From: Atherinomorus stipes
Lineage: Eukaryota > Chordata > Actinopteri > Atheriniformes > Atherinidae
Assembly (NCBI GenBank): GCA_023101725.1
Contig: JALJCO010013448.1
Span: forward strand, 410,001-474,000
DNA: 64,000 bases
Reading direction: 5' to 3'
The notes beneath the pieces are model-generated. The model searched no databases, was not told the origin of the DNA, and worked only from the letters and a program-made list of their open reading frames with translations. How positions within the stretch are numbered: position 1 is the first letter of the stretch; every line of letters begins with the position of its first letter. This document shows, in pieces, positions 11,901 through 23,365 of the stretch. The position numbers were made by a program, and so were the translations under genes.

Positions 11901-12715
11901 TACGGAGTCTGCACCGTATCCTGCTGCAGCATCACCGTGTGGTACGGAGTCTGCACCTCATCCTGCTGCAGCATCACCGTGTGGTACGGAGCCTGCACCG
12001 TATCCTGCTGCAGCATCACCGTGTGGTACGGAGTCTGCACCTCATCCTGCTGCAGCATCACCGTGTGTGTAACGGAGCCTGCACCGTATCCTGCTGCAGC
12101 ATCACCGTGCGGTACGGAGTCTGCACCTCATCCTGCTGCAGCATCACCGTGTGGTACGGAGTCTGCACCGTATCCTGCTGCAGCATCACCGTGTGGTACG
12201 GAGTCTGCACCGTATCCTGCTGCAGCATCACCGTGTGGTACGGAGTCTGCACCGTATCCTGCTGCAGCATCACCGTGTGGTACGGAGTCTGCACCGTATC
12301 CTGCTGCAGCATCACCGTGTGGTACGGAGTCTGCACCTCATCCTGCTGCAGCATCACCGTGTGGTACGGAGTCTGCACCGTATCCTGCTGCAGCATCACC
12401 GTGTGGTACGGAGCCTGCACATCATCCTGCTGCAGGACCCTGCTGCGCACCGTGAAAGCAGCTGGGAAGCTCGTCGGTGTCTCCCTCCCCTCTCTATTGG
12501 ACATTTACCCCTCCCGCCTCACCTGCAGAGCCACCAGGATTGCAGGTGACCCCACCCACCCCTCCCACAGTGTCTTCAGCCTGCTGCCGTCAGGGAGGAG
12601 GCTGCAGAGTCTCCGGGCCAGAACCAGCAGGCACCGAGACAGCTTTTTCCACCAAGCAGTGAGGACACTCAACTCCCTCCATGCCCTGCCCCCACTCCCC
12701 CATTACAAGCAGAGC
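8905..12715 (+). mobile_element. L2-type LINE 3' half, split by a giant internal tandem array
   Basis: Two halves of one reverse-transcriptase C-terminal region flank the array. Before it (about 8925-9240) are blocks NHLHLNVEKTKEMVV and FLGVHISQDLSWD, then LYFLRKLRRARAPSP and ESILTSSITVWYG. After it (about 12434-12715) are RTLLRTVKAAGKLVGVSLP and DPTHPSHSVFSLLPSGRR, then the DSFFHQAVR ending. In intact fish elements these are contiguous, so the array grew inside the gene. The upstream half has frameshifts, so no active polymerase is expected. An A-rich stretch follows at 12715-12726. Confidence 0.85.
9236..12433 (+). repeat. About 75 tandem copies of a 42-bp unit derived from LINE coding sequence
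   Basis: The unit starts GCATCACCGTGTGGTACGGA and ends in CTGCTGCA, 42 bp = 14 codons (SITVWYGVCTSSCC in the LINE frame). Because 42 is divisible by three and the unit lacks stops in several frames, very long frames result (957 codons from 9881 on plus; 420 on minus). Two unit subtypes alternate: GAGTCTGCACCTCATCC and GAGCCTGCACCGTATCC, with homogeneous runs such as five consecutive CCGTATCC units around 11070-11270. Near the left edge (9310-9470) units are broken by long G runs, possibly sequence error. Confidence 0.95.
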
Positions 12716-12764
12716 AAAAAAAAAAAGTGTTTTTTTTTGTTTTGTTTTGTTTAACTTATTTTAA

Positions 12765-13223
12765 AGGGACTTGAGGCAGGAATTTGAAAAAAAACAAACA
12801 TGAATGTCCCTTTTCTTCATACTAATGGGTGATGAAGCGCCAAATACCAAAAATAACGTTTCCACCACGTTTCTCTCCGTTGCCTTGAACAGGCTGTGTG
12901 CTGCAGAAAGCTGCAATTCGGTGTCCTAATTTCCCCCGTTGCCCTGCAGACGTGACGTCAAATAACGCTACATCTGCTGTTTTGATCCAGGACGAAGCCG
13001 GTCGCGGTAAATTCAAACACTGTAAGCGATAGTTATGGATTCTTCTGCCGTCAGCAAACGATCCAGATCAACTGAAAGACACTTAAAAGTGGAACTATGA
13101 AGAAAAAGGTGAGTAAACAACATTATAGCTTCAGTTTGTGCTCCTGTGACGGCTTGGCTCGTGGCTGCAGTTACCTGAAGTGCCAGTCGCAAGTTTCGTT
13201 TCTTAATCTTGCCTCAAGTCCCT
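12765..13223. mobile_element. TTAA-target MITE with AGGGACTTGAGGCA termini
   Basis: Left end AGGGACTTGAGGCAGG and right end as reverse complement AGGGACTTGAGGCAAG, each abutting TTAA (12761-12764 and 13224-13227). About 459 bp, no coding capacity. Same target preference as the 6883 family but different internal sequence. Confidence 0.75.
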
Positions 13224-13497
13224 TTAAGAGTGGCCAAGACTTTTTTTTGGCTTGCAATAAGCGAAAAAACAAACAAAAAAAACCTGCCAATAGAACGAGT
13301 GTAATTTTCTGATGCATTGGTCTTTAAACACGTTCCTATACTGTATCTCACTGAAATGTTTCTCTTCTGTGATTTTGTCTCATGCTGAGTGTGATGACAT
13401 ATTTTGACTAGAAACACAGAAACATGACCTCCAACTGCGGCTCGGAGGCGTAAAAACTTTCTCAGACTCTGATGAAGACTCGTGAACCAGGTTCTAA

Positions 13498-14182
13498 AGG
13501 CCTTTTCACACCTACTCCGAATATTTCGTCTGAAAGATTCGCACGGCAAAAGCTTTAATCAAATTAATATCAAGTCAACGGGAGCGTTCACATCAGTGAC
13601 AAAATTCCGTCTTGCGATTTTGCGACGTTTATTTTTTCGAACTGGGGTCGATTTTCTTAATATTCGCATCCGACAGATGCACAATCCACCAATCAGAGAA
13701 AGCGCTCTGATGGTCACAGAGCTGGTTGCAAGCAAAAAGAGAAAGGAAAAAGAGAGAGGTGTCGCTTGGTCGCTGTTACTGCATCATTATGGCTCAGGTG
13801 TTATCACCTTCATGTCGCAGCATTCGTTTGGCAAACGGGGCGGTGGGGGGGGGGGGGGGGGGGTGTCACAGCTGAAGTAGCAGCGTTTTCCCTACATTTT
13901 GAGGTTATTAGCTACAGGTGTCGTATTTAAAATCCCCATTTGGCATCTCCACTGTGAGATCAGCTGTTTTCAACATCCAGTTGTTTCCCTGCAGCCGCCC
14001 CTCCCTCCGTCACTGCTGCATGTGCTCACGTTCCTCTGGAACAACGGATGCGAGATTGTTCTTGCATCTTCGTAATTTCGCGTCGGAGCAGGTGTGTATA
14101 AACAAATGTGTCGATATTTGTCCTCCGAATTATTCGCAATTTCGTGCCGTTTATTCGCATCGGTCCCGGTGTGAAAAGGCCT
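13498..14182. mobile_element. PIF/Harbinger-like MITE, complete
   Basis: Inverted ends AGGCCTTTTCACACC / GGTGTGAAAAGGCCT with TAA on both flanks (13495-13497; 14183-14185), the 3-bp TWA duplication typical of PIF/Harbinger. Subterminal regions remain loosely inverted (ccgaatatttcgtc versus tattcgcaatttcgt). 685 bp, no transposase. A run of G at 13847-13863 lies inside. Confidence 0.75.
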
Positions 14183-14597
14183 TAACCTGCACGTCACCGA
14201 GAAGTTAAAGTCAACTGATCTTCAACCCAGTCAGGTCGGAGGACGAGACGGGATGTTGTTTCATCGTTAAGGTTAGTTTGGTTAACCAGAGTCGTTTGGG
14301 GCCAACTGGACCGTGTTTCCGAGAGGAAAATTCTGGTCCCGAAGACGGGAAGCAGCCTTGCACTGGTACTCCTCTGAGACAAAGTCACCTCCAGGGTGCG
14401 TGCATTATTAATGCCCTGCCGGCCCGATGCAACTGCAACCTGCAGAGTCCAACACTCAGAGAAATCTGACACCCCCCCCCCCACACACATGCCTCCAGGT
14501 CTGGACTCACCAGAGGCTAGAGGCCGGTGATTATCCACAGAAGCACATCAGGGAGAGAAAGATCCAAAACCTGCACCGAGCAGAGCCATTTAAAGAC

Positions 14598-14690
14598 TTT
14601 AAAGGGATAGTACACCCAAAGAATGATGTGCCTTCATCTTCTACTCACCCAAATGCTGAGCAAGACTCTGGAACACTTTAATATCTCAAT
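14598..14690. mobile_element. End fragment of the TTAA palindromic MITE family
   Basis: The TTTAAAGGGATAGTACACCC and aagactctggaacac blocks match the left end of the element at 6883 with substitutions; the remainder is missing. Confidence 0.6.
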
Positions 14691-15760
14691 ATTATCAGCC
14701 GATATTGGCATCAAAATGTGATATTGAAAATATTGGTATGGTTTTTAACCATACTGATATTTCTTCTAACGAATATCACCAATACGATGAGTTATTATTG
14801 TTATATTGTTATTTCATATGAATGTTATATTGCTGAAAAAAAAGAAAGAAAGAAAGAAAATAGAGAAAAAGAGAGAGCTTTTTTACAATGTTGAATTTCC
14901 CTTCTGGGATAAATAAAGTATTTTTCATTTCATTTCATTGGCCTACCGATATCACCGGCCGATAGCGGCATTAAAATGTGATCAAGACAATATCAGTATT
15001 GTTTTAATCATACTGATATTTCTACTAACGAATATCACCAATATAATGTCTGACATTATTGGCACAGTGACATTATCGGTCGATATCGGCATTAAGATGT
15101 GATACTGACAATATCAGTATGGTTTTAAATCATACTGATATTTCTAACAACGAATATCACCAATATAATGTCCAACACTAATGCCAATATCGGTAGGCCA
15201 ATAAACTGCGATATTGAAAATATCAGTATTGTTTTTAACAAACTGATACAACTTCTTCTTCTTAAAAAACTTCTTTTTTACAGACTTTAAAACTTCTAAA
15301 GACAAGGGGGTGGGAAAAAATATTGATACACTAAACTATCGCAATATTTTCATATGCTGATATATTGACATTTTAAAATGTGGTATCGATCTATTTTACT
15401 CACGAAATATCACGATATTTCATCTCTATTATGAAATCTCGCAATAATTCACGAAATATTGTTTGATTTTGTAACGGAACGATGAAATCTTGCAAGATTT
15501 GTAAGTAAACCCGATTGATACCACATTTTTAAATATCGATTTGATATTGGCATATAAAAATTCCGCGACATTTTAGTGTGTTGTTTTTTCCTACCCCTAT
15601 TTTTCATTGTCGGAAACTGATAACAAAACTGCTATTTGCAATGACTGCTTATTTTTTTCAGCTTTAATATCGGTATCGATATCAGTTATTGACCACAGGA
15701 GCTTTAAAATATCGGCATTTTGGATATCGGCCAAAACTCCAATATTGTGCATCCCTGCTA
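14690..15760. mobile_element. Decayed cluster of cgatat-rich MITEs
   Basis: Three head-to-tail copies of a module containing catactgatatttct and aacgaatatcaccaat (about 14740, 15010, 15140), then a TAGGGG-like palindromic MITE (about 15307-15600: GGGGTGGGAAAAAATATTG to TTTTTTCCTACCCCTA), ending with gtgcatccctg near 15752. These are ends and interiors of hAT-like fish MITE families that also occur at 18-21, 36-39 and 47-48 kb. Boundaries are uncertain. Confidence 0.6.
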
Positions 15761-15769
15761 AAAACCATT

Positions 15770-16700
15770 TTCAAGCCCTGTCAGCCAGGCACTGCTGGAG
15801 GGGTTGGTGAGGATTGAGGCGTAACCGTGGGACATCCTGCCAAAGACTGCAGCCTGGAGACGAGACACCGGCCATAAATCTGCCAAAACCTGAGCCAGCG
15901 CTCAGGAGGCTCAAACCGTAGCTGTGGAGAGTCGATAAACCAAACCAGAGAAAAACCAAGCTTTGGCTGCCTCAAAGCTTCAGCAGCCACACCTGATTTC
16001 TGGTCTGGGATCATTCCCACGTGTAAATAAAGGTGTAAACCTCTGCAGGAGCAGAGCTCTCTTTTCCTTCTTTGTGTCTTTTTTTTTTGGTTTTTTGGTT
16101 TTATCTCTTTTGTGTTGTGTTTTTTATTCTTTTTTATCCTGATTTATTCTTTTTTCTGTCAGCACTTTGGTCAACTGAGGTGTTTTTAAATGTGTTTATA
16201 AATTTGACTTGCTTGACTTCCCTACAACTATGAGAAAAGCCGAGCAGCCGGTCTGCATGAAAGAAGCAGGTCAGTGTGTCAGCGAGTCCACGCAGACAAA
16301 CATGCTGCCTCATCATCATTAAACATTTAGAATGTAAAACAGAGCAGTGACGGAGGGTGAAGGCATTTACGGTAAGGAGGCACTACAGGTAAAAAAAAAA
16401 TAAACTATTTTTCATCACCTGGTCAATTTTCAGATTTTTGTTTTCCTTCCTTCAACATGTTTTCTTTCAGACTAGTTTAAAAAACAACGTCAAAAATAAA
16501 CATTTTAGGAGTTTATTTCATGATACTTCGTCTGATGCACCCAAATCTCCTCAAACTGCAGCTAAAGTTGGTGTTTTTAAACGGAGCGCAGCACCGTGGT
16601 GCTCGTCTGAACCCGTCACGTCTGGTATCGTTGGAAACGTCTCTTTTTCCTGAACCATGTCGTCTCATTTCCAGCTCATGAATCTGATTGGATTTGATGT
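15770..16700. other. No gene recognised
   Basis: Mostly unique DNA with a T-rich stretch at about 16065-16160; no gene, splice-supported exon or clear repeat family seen. Confidence 0.4.
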
Positions 16701-16761
16701 CTGTAATAGGGATGCACGATATTTGAATTTTGGCCGCTTTCTAATATGCCAATATTCCCAA

Positions 16762-17191
16762 TAGGGCTGCACAATCTAATCACTTTGTTATAAAGATCGT
16801 GATCTCAATTCACACATACATGCAATCTCAATTCTACCCACAACAATTTCTGAAACATTTCCTTAATCATTAGCTTATCACAAATAAGTTTCCATTCTTC
16901 CCAGATTTTTTCAAGCGCCCTCAAATGCAACACTGCCGTTGCCTCTCCCACCCCCTAACCAATGTTAAAGAACTACAACTATGCATCTGCCAAAGAAATG
17001 CTCCAACAAAGCTCTTGTGCAAACACATGCTTTATTTTGAACCTATTGAATAGGTTGTTTTGTTTGTTTTGTTAAAGTTTATTTGTGCAATAAATACTTT
17101 TAGGGAAAAAAAATCGTTTCAGAGAATCGTGATCTTAATTTTAAGCAAAAAAAATCACGATTCACATTTTTACCAGAATCGTGCAGCCCTA
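16762..17191. mobile_element. hAT-type MITE with perfect 8-bp target duplication
   Basis: Ends are TAGGGCTGCACAATCTAATC and, reverse-complemented, TAGGGCTGCACGATTCTGG. The octamer ATTCCCAA occurs on both sides (16754-16761 and 17192-17199). The element (430 bp) inserted into an older gggatgcacgatat-type MITE whose left end remains at about 16708. No transposase. Confidence 0.88.
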
Positions 17192-17204
17192 ATTCCCAAC
17201 ATCT

Positions 17205-17695
17205 ATATCAAATCAAACTTTATTTATAAAGCACTTTTCATACCATTAAAAGGCAACACAAAGTGCTCAACATAATAAAAACAAATGTAAACTTAAATAA
17301 AAACAAGCCTTCACACATCCAAGTATATAACACAAAACACACACATGCACACACCCAACCCCCCTCAATTCAACACCTGACTACAAACCCCCAACTTTTG
17401 TCTTTTATGTGAACAGGTATAAAAACTCTAACAGTAAAAACCATCTGGCATGACACTGCTGTGAGGAAACGATGTCTTGGGGATCCATTCACACCAGGAG
17501 CCAGCCCCCCCTAGCCACATAAGGCCGAGCTGCAGGGACCCCCCCAGATCAGGACAGGCCAGGGTCCACACCACAGCCACAGGGCTGCAGTGCAGGACCC
17601 CAGACACCGAGAAAAGGGCGTCCACCACAGCCGTTACCCCCCAGACCGAGCAGGCAAAGCTCCCTGAGTGAAGGATCCCCATGAGGAAACACGGG
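17205..17695 (-). mobile_element. Retroposon-like repeat, unnamed
   Basis: The plus-strand segment tcaaactttatttataaagc (about 17213) is the reverse complement of a common fish LINE/SINE 3' tail, followed by an A/C-rich stretch and then a GC-rich block (17480-17680). Composition resembles the 55250-56130 region. I do not recognise the family. Confidence 0.4.
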
Positions 17696-18073
17696 AAATT
17701 AAACGTTTTTAGGGTAAAACCAAAATAAGTAAATAAATAAATAAATCAAATAAAAGCTAGATAATAATAAACTATAAAATAAAATCCACATAAAATAGAT
17801 TTAAATATCGCAAAACCAAATTAAAAAAAAAAAAAGATCATATAAAAATTGCTATACTGTTATTAAAGCTGAAAAATAAATTATGTAATGTTCATTTCTT
17901 GTGCAAAATTAGAAAAATACCTCAACTTGTGTTTATGTAGAACAAGTCAAACTGAATCAGTTGTTCAAACAAAACTAACGGGATATGTGCGTGATATCCT
18001 TGAACCATCTGGATTTTCTTTTACCTGAGGAAAAAAAAAAAAAAACAATACCCAAAAAACAGAGGATATTTGT

Positions 18074-18322
18074 TAGGGGTGAGAAAAAATATTGATACAC
18101 TGAAATATCGCGATATTTTCAGATGCTGATAAAATGCTGGTATCAATCTATTTTACTAATGAAATCTCGCGAGATTGTCGTTTTGTTACGGAATCTTTTC
18201 ATGAAATGTCACTAGATTTCGTAGTTAAAATGGATCAATATCGCGTTTTCAAATATTAATATGAAATCTGCATATGAAAATGTTGCGATATTTCGGTGTA
18301 TCGATATTTTTTCCCAGCCCTA
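18074..18322. mobile_element. Palindromic TAGGGGTGAG MITE
   Basis: Near-complete palindrome with ends TAGGGGTGAGAAAAAATAT / ATATTTTTTCCCAGCCCTA and CGCGAGATT motifs near the centre. Flanks ATATTTGT (18066-18073) and ATATTTGG (18323-18330) fit an 8-bp duplication with one mismatch. Sister copies: 15307, 20285, 20679, 36306, 38525, 39016, 47761. Confidence 0.8.
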
Positions 18323-18548
18323 ATATTTGGTTATTTACACAAATGAGCGTGTATAAACTGTTCACACAGAACACCCTAAAAGAAACTGTCTTTAGACATT
18401 TTTTGAGTCTGTAAAAAAGAAGTTTTGGTTTTTTCACAAAATAGTGCAACTGCAAAAACAACCCGATAAATTGAATTTATCGTTTTTATTGTGAGATGAC
18501 AAATTATTATCGTAGGGAATTTCTTTGACGGTATATCGCACATGATGT

Positions 18549-19110
18549 AAGGCTGGGCGATATGGACCAAATATATCACAATATAATTATTTTAGATGAC
18601 GTTATATGATATATACTGGTATTTTACACTAATTTTTACCAATATTTTTATACCATATCTATATTTAAAAATGCGGTATCGATCTATTTTACTGAAATCT
18701 TGCGAGATATCATTTTGTTACTAAATCTTATGAGATTTCACGAAATACCGTGAGATTTCATTGTTCTGTTACGAGAACTCGCAGTATTTCGTGAAATCTC
18801 ATGAGATTTAGTCATAAAACGATGATATCTTGCAAATTTATATTAGTAAAATAGGTCAATACCGCATTTTTAAATATAGATATGGTAGCGGCATACGAAA
18901 ATATCCCGATATTTCAGTGTAACAATATTTTTCCCCAACTTATCAAATAATCAGGTGACCCCTTTGTAGTCAGTCGAGGTGCAGACGGGTTATTACGAAA
19001 AAATAAAGCAATGATATTTGCACAACTAATACCGCGATATAACGATGTGTGTAAATATCATGTCTCCTGTAAATATATCGCAATATCATATCAGTATTTT
19101 GCACGGCCCT
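18549..19110. mobile_element. GGCTGGGCGATATGG MITE carrying an inner palindrome
   Basis: Left end aaggctgggcgatatggacc, right end cacggccct. A second palindrome at about 18652-18890 has mirrored ends (ccatatctatatttaaaaat / atttttaaatatagatatgg) and mirrored CGAGAT/ATCTCG blocks. No coding potential. Confidence 0.65.
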
Positions 19111-19232
19111 AATATTCCATTTCTTGCTGCACCTGAGGCCAGGACCCACTCTCAGGTGAACAAACGTTTATCGCTGGAGGAATTTTGACCACTGGCGGCC
19201 ACCGTACATTAACAGTGCAGTACGTTTCTGTA

Positions 19233-19246
19233 CCACTAGATGGCAG
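19233..19246 (+). promoter_or_regulatory. Candidate CTCF-type site
   Basis: CCACTAGATGGCAG fits the vertebrate CTCF core CCASYAGRKGGCRS at every position. It stands in non-repetitive text between two repeat clusters in the inferred pard3 intron. Sequence match only; such cores also occur by chance and in transposons. Confidence 0.4.
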
Positions 19247-19452
19247 TAAGTCTTCCACACTGGCTGATCAAGAGTCAATCTGTGAGTTTTAAAAGGTTAC
19301 CAGAAACAGCAGGAGGGGGGGGGCGAGAGGGTGTTGTGTTACTGGGAACCCCCCGTGGGAGACGACCCACTCAGGCCATCTGCTCGGCCACAAGCTGACA
19401 GCAGGACGACTCGCATATTTATCTTCTAACAGTTTCCCCACAAACCTGCAAC

Positions 19453-19521
19453 GCCAGTCAAAAGTTTGGACACCCTTCCCCGTTAAATCCACTGGGGGAG
19501 GGTGTCCAAACTTTTGGCTGG
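19453..19521. mobile_element. Paired Tc1-type termini, minimal remnant
   Basis: GCCAGTCAAAAGTTTGGAC (19453) and its near-exact reverse complement ending at 19521 are separated by only about 20 bp. The motif is the end of a common fish Tc1-like family; the whole interior has been lost. Confidence 0.65.
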
Positions 19522-20010
19522 TTGTAGCCGGTCGCAGCTCCTACGCAGACAGACAAAAGTCGCCTTTATTCTGAGCTTCCCGCTTCGCCAGGCCGACGCC
19601 TGACAGCCCAGATGTGAGCGGAGCGTCATCCCGGGTCCCTGCCAGACTTCCAGCTCTGTTTATTATCCTGCACGTGGAGGCCAGACGGCCCTCGGAGCGA
19701 GCCGAACACGGACGGCCCCCCCACAGCTGCAGATGTGCAGCTCAGACGGGCCGCCTCGCGTCGGCGTGGATGCTCCGAGAGGAGCCCGGTTTAACCGTTT
19801 ACCTGCTGGACGCAGCGTCACTTCACAGCACGAGGAGAGACTTTCCACCGAGTTCAGAGGCTGAAGGGAAACTCATGACTCATGATGACTCATGCTGAAC
19901 CAGCGAGCCACACACACTGAAAAGTGCTGGGTTAAAAAGGAACCAACTGATTTCTGGGTTATTCCAGATGTGAGCCACCCTCTGGGTTAATAACCCAAGA
20001 TGGTAGTCAA
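19522..20010. other. GC-rich unique stretch, no gene recognised
   Basis: About 19530-19900 is richer in G+C than its surroundings and has frames on both strands (61-94 codons), but no domain, splice signals or conserved motif that I recognise. Confidence 0.35.
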
Positions 20011-20012
20011 TT

Positions 20013-21192
20013 ATGGCTGGGCGATATGGACCAAATATCACGATATACGATATTTACCAGTATTTTTACCCTTATTCGTCAGTAATTTTCATTTCGTATC
20101 TAACAGCTGTTTTTTAGTATCGAAACATGTTTATCGTAAAGGTATCGCTCCACTGCAGTGATGGAACTGACAACACTGGTTAGACATGTTTGTTAAAATC
20201 AACGTAATTAAAGATACTTGGCTGGTTTTTATGATTTCTTTGCAAAAGTCTTGGGGAGGATTGTCTTCTGGACAGTTTTAAGAATAGGTGTGGGGAAAAA
20301 ATATCGATACACTTAAATATCGCGATATTTTCATATGCCGATACCAAATTTCTATTTAAAAATGCGGTAAGAAATCTCGCAAGACATCGTTCTGTTACAA
20401 AATCTCATGATATTTCACGAAATACCCCGAGATTTCATTGTTCTTTTACGAAATCTCACAGTATTTTGTGAAATCCCATGAAATTTCATAACAAAACGAT
20501 ATCTCGCAAGATTTCATGAGTAAAATAGATCGAAATTCATGTGGCCGAGAACTGATATCGATACCAATATTAAAGCTGAAAAATAATCTATGTGATATTC
20601 ATTCCTTGTGCAAAATTAGAAAAATACCTCAACTTGTGTTTATGTAGAACAAGTAAAAAAAAAACAGGGAATCTTTGGTAGGGGTGGGAAAAGATATTGA
20701 TACACTGAAATATCGCTATATTTTCATATGCTGATATATCGATATTTAAAAATGCGGTATCGATATATTTTACCCACAATATCTCGCGAGATTTTGTAGT
20801 TCCGTTACGAAATCTCGCGGGTTTTTGTAAGAGAACGATGAAATTTCACGAGATTAAGAGGTAAACCAGATCAATATCACGTTTTCAAATATCAATATGA
20901 AATCTGCATATGAAAATATCGTGATATTTCAGTGTGTCGATATTCATCTTTTTATTTACACAAATGAGCGTGTTTAAACTTTTCACACAGAACACCCTAA
21001 AGGAAACTGTCTTTAGAAGTTTTAAAGTCTGTAAAAGAAGAATTTTTCTTTTTTTTTTAGACTATAGAAACCAACAGCCTGATTGGTTAAATATCAGTTA
21101 AATATCGGTGGAGTGGCCAATGTCCAATACTCAGTCTTAAGGCCGATATAGGCCGATACCGATTGGGGGCTGATTATATTGTGCATCCCTAG
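20013..21192. mobile_element. Composite nested MITE
   Basis: Begins ggctgggcgatatggacca, contains two right-truncated palindromic TAGGGG-type copies (from 20285 and from 20679) and ends with gattatattgtgcatccctag (21171-21191), the end of a third family. Around the second copy the flanks (acaagtaaaa..., tttacacaaatgagcgtg) match those of the copies at 18074 and 47761, so the assembly moved as one unit. The stretch at 20163-20230 preserves the unoccupied target of the element at 38348. Confidence 0.65.
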
Positions 21193-21342
21193 TAAATAGG
21201 CAGAATTGAAATTCTCGTTCGGAGAAAAAGTAAGAGAAAGAAAAATACGAACATGTTCTTGCATGAGGCCCAATGCATCTTATTTCAAGAAATCTTATCA
21301 AGAAAATTTTGCTTTTTCCATTAGCAGAAATTTTTGCTCATT

Positions 21343-21346
<4 letters not shown>

Positions 21347-21382
<36 letters not shown>
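21347..21382. repeat. (TA)n microsatellite
   Basis: About 14 TA dinucleotides followed by a short TACACA stretch. Confidence 0.95.
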
Positions 21383-21384
<2 letters not shown>

Positions 21385-21750
21385 TTTATATTTTTCTTAT
21401 TTCAAGAGTGGCCAGCAAAAACAATCTGAAAAATTTTCTTTGCCTTAAAACAGAAGATTTGAGTTTTTGCAGTGCACTATGATTTATTTTTAACCCAGGA
21501 GTTTTTAGTGTGCACTAACCACATCTGGACTAAAATAGCTCATCTAACGCCGTTTCCATCCGCAGCAGAGACGCCCGGCAACCAAAGCAAAGCAGCCTTT
21601 CTCCACAGAAGCTCCTGCAGCTTCTCTTTTCCACTTATTGATCGACATTCCGAAGCAACTCTGGAAATCTGATCCAGAGGAGCTCGTTACCTCCCCTCAC
21701 TGCTCCACCCTGCATAAATATAGAAACACATGAGCAGGAAGGATGATGAA

Positions 21751-21880
21751 AATCAAAATCATTCGTACCCTCAAATTAAAAGGAGGGGGAAAAAAATCAG
21801 CTGTCAGTGAAATAAGCTGAAATTGACAAAAGTGATAAATAAAAATCATGACATTGATTTTGAATTGTGGTTGTTGGTCT
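21751..21880. mobile_element. Tc1-like remnant fragment
   Basis: attcgtaccctcaaattaaa, agctgtcagtgaaataagc and catgacattgattttgaa match the left half of the remnants at 39532 and 61467. Confidence 0.6.
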
Positions 21881-21984
21881 GCTGTTCATTTCTGCTGCCT
21901 CTTTGCCAGGACTCCCTCGTAAGAGAGGTTTTTAATCTCAATGGGACTTATTCCTGGATAAAAAAAAAAAAGGTTAAATAAAAA

Positions 21985-22075
21985 GTACAGGTGTAGTACA
22001 GCTGTAGTGTAGTACAGCTGTGGTGTAGTACAGCTGTGGTGTAGTATAGGTGTAGTACAGGTGTGGTGTAGTACC
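21985..22075. repeat. Short GTAGTACAG minisatellite
   Basis: Five or so copies of a 14-18 bp unit (tgtagtacagctgtggtg). Confidence 0.75.
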
Positions 22076-22348
22076 GGACTGTACTCCGCTCCCGTGGCTG
22101 TTTAATCACTTTTAGGCACAACACCGGCAGTCGTGCAGGAGTTTGTGTAAGGAACTGGGGGAGCGACACTCGTCACATTCCAGAGATTCAGGCTGATTTC
22201 GACTCACAGTTTCAGACTCGTGAACAATGTTTTGTTTTGTTTTTGTTTGATGTTTTATTTATTTCGTCGTGGTCTCTGTCTGATCCCGCGTCTGCTGTCC
22301 GTGTTGACCGCTGCCATCTCCAGGGATGTCACATAGAGTCCGTCACAA

Positions 22349-23278
22349 GGGCCGAACTTTATAATAAAACACACGTTTGTTTGTCGCCGGTGGGGCACAA
22401 CACCGGCACTTCACAGCATGCTAGCATTAGCCAGCTAGCGTTTACTGACGTGCTTAACATTGTGCGTCTTAAAACACACAAACATCTGAAAATCGGGTCT
22501 GTACCCCCCTCGTTTCCAGTGGAACAACTGGGGACTGCCAAGAAAGGAGACGCTTTCAGATGCTTGTGTGTTTTCAGCCGCACAAAGTTAGGCACGTCAT
22601 CAAGCTGGCTAATGCTAACCTGCTAACAGTCCACCAGCTACTACTCTGTTAAACTTTGTAAATCGGATAAACGCCAATGCCAAGTTTTCATTCCAGACTG
22701 AAGTGATGCTGAGGAAGAAGTGGATTAAAACGACCGATTCACCGCGGTGGAGGACCGAACTTTATAATAAAACGACACACGTTAGTTTGTTGCCGGCAGA
22801 CTGCACAGTCATTTTGGCAGGCTAGCATTAGCCAGCTCGATAACGTGCCTAACTTTGTGCGGCTGAAAACACACAAGCATCTGAAAGCGTCTCCTTTCTT
22901 GGCAGTCCCTAGTTGTTCCACTGGAAAGGGGGGGGTACAGACCCGATTTTCAGATGTCTGTGTGTTTTAAGACGCACAATGTTAAGCACGTCAGTAAACG
23001 CTAGCTGGCTAATGCTAGCATGCTGTGAAGTGCCGGTGTTGTGCCCCACCGGCGACAAACAAACGTGTGTTTTATTATAAAGTTCGGCCCTTCACCGCGG
23101 CGAATCGATCGCTTTGATCCACTTCTTCCTTAGTATCACTTCAGTCTGGAATGAAAACTTAAGTATGTTTGTAGTTTATCCGATTTTAACAGTATAACAG
23201 AGCAGGAACGGCTGATGTTAACATGGCCCGGAAGAGGAAGTGTCCAAATACCGGGAACTTCCGGTAAGCGTGATAATC
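22349..23278. mobile_element. THAP-derived palindromic element A (left-truncated)
   Basis: Plus-oriented arm 22349-22626, loop about 22627-22812, minus-oriented arm about 22813-23278. The arms repeat in opposite orientation the block encoding LKIGSVPP...QWNNWG seen intact at 29720-29790. The left terminus is missing; the right terminus keeps GAACTTCCGGTAAGCGTGAT. The loop is the reverse complement of the loops in elements B and C. Confidence 0.75.
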
Positions 23279-23365
23279 GGGGGAAAAGGGGGGAGAAAAA
23301 AGGGAAAAAAAAAAAAAGGGGGGGGGAAACTAAAAGGGAGGGGGGGGGGGGGGGGGAAAAAGAAT
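23279..23365. repeat. G/A homopolymer-rich low complexity
   Basis: Alternating G and A runs up to about 17 nt replace the expected outer flank of element A. Possibly genuine, possibly unreliable consensus. Confidence 0.7.

Noticed and set aside
9881..12754. 957-codon open frame (and 715-, 490- and 420-codon frames on both strands)
   Set aside because: All arise from a stop-free 42-bp repeat read in several frames. Only the LINE frame has ancestry in a protein, and the flanking LINE halves carry frameshifts.
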